NCBI GenBank assembly: GCA_035485275.1
Contig: DATHOE010000041.1
Coordinates: forward strand, 1 to 8,683
DNA from: DAIDJD01 sp035485275
Lineage (GTDB): Bacteria > Oederibacteriota > JAJYGY01 > DAIDJD01
DNA: 8,683 nucleotides
Reading direction: 5' to 3'
In this document: one piece after another, positions 4,141 through 8,683 of the stretch
Layout of the letters: each line of letters opens with the position of its first letter
Position numbering within the stretch: the first letter of the stretch is position 1
Translations under genes and position numbers: made by a program
Notes under the pieces: generated by a model
Database searches by the model: none
What the model was told of the DNA's origin: nothing
What the model saw: only the letters and a program-made list of their open reading frames with translations

Positions 4141-5358
4141 ATGCCCACGACAGTGATCCGCGAAATTATTTCCACCCAGTCCCTGATCTCCCATTTCCAG
4201 CCGGTCGTCTCCATAAAAAAAAGGGCCGTGGTCGGCCTTGAGTCCCTGGCCCGCGGCATGGACGGCCCGGTGAACCGCTTCTCGCCCGAACAGATGTTCG
4301 GATGGGCGGAGGAGGCCAACCTCAGCGAAGCTTTCGACGACCTCTGCCGCGTGTCGGCCCTGAAGGCCTTCGCAGCCCTGCCCAACAGGACCTCGCTCGC
4401 GCTCTTCCTCAACCTGGACGCCACCCGGCTCTCCCGCGGAAAATTTTCCGCCGAGACGATCAGGGAATCCGTGGACCAGGCCGGGCTCCTGCCCCGCGAC
4501 GTGGTGCTCGAATTCAGCGACCTGGACTTCGAGCGCGCCCCGGGGCTGCGTTTCCTCATCGAGGCCTGCCAGTCCCACGGTTTTTGCGTGGCCCTGGACG
4601 ACCTGGACTGCGGCTCCGCCTGCATGCGCCGCGTGGCCGACCTGAAGCCGAACGTGGTGAAGGTCGACGACCACGTGGTGCTGGGATTGAGCACCGATCC
4701 CATACGCCGCACGCTGTTCCAGGCCCTGGCCGCCTTGGCGCGCCGCCAGGGGGCCCTGACCGTGGCCGAGGGCGTCGAGAACGAGGACGACGCGGTGCTG
4801 GCGCTGGAGCTGGGAGCGGATCTCCTGCAGGGCTTCCATTTCGGCAGGCCGCAGGCCGGCGCGCGGCTGGCCCTGTCCGTGTCCAAGGCGACCGTGGAGC
4901 GTTCGGCCATGCGGGTGAAGGCGATCGTCGCCGGCCGCACGCAGGTCCGCCAGCGGGAGAACGAGCGCCATCTTCAGATGATGGAGAAGATCCGCCAGGC
5001 CCTGCAAAAAGTCGAAGCCCCCTTTTTCACGCCCACCCTGGACCGCTTCGTGGACCCCGTCGCCAGCCTGGAGTGCCTCTTCGTGGTGGATTCCAAGGGC
5101 GTGCAGAAGACCCCCACCGTGGTGTGGAAGTACCAGCGGGAAAGCCAGCGCAGCAGGCTCTTTGTGCCGGCCGAAGCCGGCGCGGACCACTCCCTGAAGG
5201 ACTACTACCTTGGGCTGACCTTGGGTACCCAGGATCCCTTCATCAGCGAGCAGTATGTCAGCCTGGCCACGGGCAACCTCTGCCGGACCCTCGCCAGCCG
5301 CTTCAACGACGCATCGGGCAAGGAATACATCCTCTGTATGGATACCCGCAGCGTTTAG
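4141..5358 (+). CDS. EAL-domain cyclic-di-GMP phosphodiesterase with C-terminal sensor-like domain
   Basis: This 405-residue, probably cytoplasmic protein has no signal peptide or membrane span. The EAL domain (about 12-245) would hydrolyse the second messenger c-di-GMP to pGpG. Its expected metal/substrate residues are all visible: E34 (ESLAR, replacing EALxR), N91, E124, D153-D154, K174, E210 (AEGVEN) and Q230 (LLQGFHFGRP). Two deviations are D127 for the second Glu of the ExxE motif, and loop 6 reading DDLDCGSA rather than DDFGTGYS, which may lower or tune activity. There is no GGDEF domain. A charged helical linker (about 250-295) leads to a PAS/Cache-like region (about 308-401, with DPFISEQYVSLATG and YILCMD). 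Length and order resemble B. subtilis YkuI. The ribosome binding site is weak (AGG at 4132-4134). Its place between rplL and rpoB is unusual. Confidence 0.9.
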   Translation: MPTTVIREIISTQSLISHFQPVVSIKKRAVVGLESLARGMDGPVNRFSPEQMFGWAEEANLSEAFDDLCRVSALKAFAALPNRTSLALFLNLDATRLSRGKFSAETIRESVDQAGLLPRDVVLEFSDLDFERAPGLRFLIEACQSHGFCVALDDLDCGSACMRRVADLKPNVVKVDDHVVLGLSTDPIRRTLFQALAALARRQGALTVAEGVENEDDAVLALELGADLLQGFHFGRPQAGARLALSVSKATVERSAMRVKAIVAGRTQVRQRENERHLQMMEKIRQALQKVEAPFFTPTLDRFVDPVASLECLFVVDSKGVQKTPTVVWKYQRESQRSRLFVPAEAGADHSLKDYYLGLTLGTQDPFISEQYVSLATGNLCRTLASRFNDASGKEYILCMDTRSV

Positions 5359-5378
5359 TTTTACATGGTGAAACTTTT
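5357..5378 (+). terminator. Weak intrinsic terminator overlapping the EAL stop codon
   Basis: An 8-bp stem with one U-G pair (5357-5364 with 5368-5375, loop ATG) begins inside the TAG stop codon (5356-5358) and runs into TTTT (5375-5378). It is A/T-rich and of low stability, so it would be weak. It is placed to separate the EAL transcript from the rpoB promoter downstream. Confidence 0.4.
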
Positions 5379-5432
5379 AAAGGACGGCTTGTGGGTAGAT
5401 TGCAGAGGCCACCACTTTTATGTGTTTCCCTA

Positions 5433-5462
5433 TTGACTGAATTTCTCGACACTGACTATAAT
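5433..5462 (+). promoter_or_regulatory. Strong sigma-70-type promoter for rpoB
   Basis: TTGACT (5433-5438) matches the -35 consensus TTGACA in five of six positions. TATAAT (5457-5462) is a perfect -10 box, and the spacer is 18 bp. It sits in an A/T-rich stretch that stands out from the GC-rich surroundings. Transcription should begin at about 5467-5470, giving a leader of roughly 170 nt before the rpoB start codon. No other pair of this quality was found in the window. It would give rpoB(C) its own transcription, separate from the ribosomal-protein genes. Confidence 0.8.
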
Positions 5463-5639
5463 CTTTGTTCCTTCACATCTTCAGATGAGAAAAGGGAAGC
5501 TTTGACGCACGCCTAATCAACGGCAGGGAGCGTCCACCGCAGAGACACGTGTCGCTGGGGATGGCCCGCTTTTTGCTTGGGTGTCGCTGTCTCCAAAGCC
5601 TGAACTTTTCCTTCGATCCCGCAGGGGAGGCAATTTTAT
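5463..5639 (+). promoter_or_regulatory. rpoB 5' leader region
   Basis: This roughly 170-nt untranslated leader lies between the promoter and rpoB. It contains the 10-base palindrome GACACGTGTC (5544-5553), the direct repeat GTGTCGCTG (5549-5557 and 5581-5589), and TGTCTC (5588-5593), which is complementary to GAGACA (5542-5547). The palindrome and the long-range pairing use the same bases and so could be alternative folds. The rpoB ribosome binding site AGGGGAGG is at 5623-5630. No known riboswitch or ribosomal-protein site was recognised. Confidence 0.4.

Positions 5640-8683
<3,044 letters not shown>

Noticed and set aside
4302..5516. 404-residue plus-strand frame overlapping the EAL gene
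   Set aside because: It is very rich in Arg, Gly and Pro, typical of an out-of-frame reading of a GC-rich gene. The EAL frame has clear motifs and a sensible start.
3912..5639. EAL gene as part of an insertion sequence or integrated element
   Set aside because: No transposase, terminal inverted repeats, target duplication or integrase was seen. Its GC content is similar to its neighbours.

Overview
The window is a high-GC bacterial chromosome segment carrying the conserved translation/transcription cluster tuf (3' end) - rpmG - tRNA-Trp - secE - nusG - rplK - rplA - rplJ - rplL - [EAL-domain gene] - rpoB (5' three quarters). Every gene is on the + strand. No gene-free stretch reaches 300 bases; the longest are about 275-281 nt, upstream of rplJ and of rpoB. 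The gene order, the sequence character of the proteins, and a beta subunit with both a shortened beta-i4-like and a beta-i9-like insertion suggest a Gram-negative, proteobacterial (deltaproteobacteria-like in the old broad sense) or related phylum. That placement is an inference from memory of these families and is not firm.

Layout: 1-783 holds the end of EF-Tu, a zinc-free type L33, a tRNA-Trp without an encoded CCA tail, and SecE. 797-3911 holds NusG and ribosomal proteins L11, L1, L10 and L7/L12. The gaps between them contain many GC-rich hairpins, including a strong terminator-like hairpin about 35 nt in front of rplJ that looks like an L10-leader attenuator. 3912-4140 contains a perfect 13-bp terminator-type hairpin after rplL, then a palindrome and a T-rich stretch.

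The unusual part is 4141-5358. A 405-residue protein with an EAL (cyclic-di-GMP phosphodiesterase) domain and a C-terminal PAS/Cache-like region sits exactly between rplL and rpoB, two genes that are normally adjacent. The metal- and substrate-binding residues of the EAL fold all appear to be kept. After it comes a distinctly AT-richer 281-nt gap with a near-consensus sigma-70 promoter (TTGACT - 18 nt - TATAAT) and a leader of about 170 nt before rpoB.

Together the hairpins and promoter suggest that ribosomal-protein transcription is largely stopped after rplL and that rpoB(C) is started afresh from its own promoter. The EAL gene would be fed by read-through or by a promoter not recognised here. 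The most interesting hypothesis is a c-di-GMP-degrading enzyme whose expression is tied to ribosome/RNA polymerase synthesis. Apart from this insertion the window is an ordinary housekeeping region.
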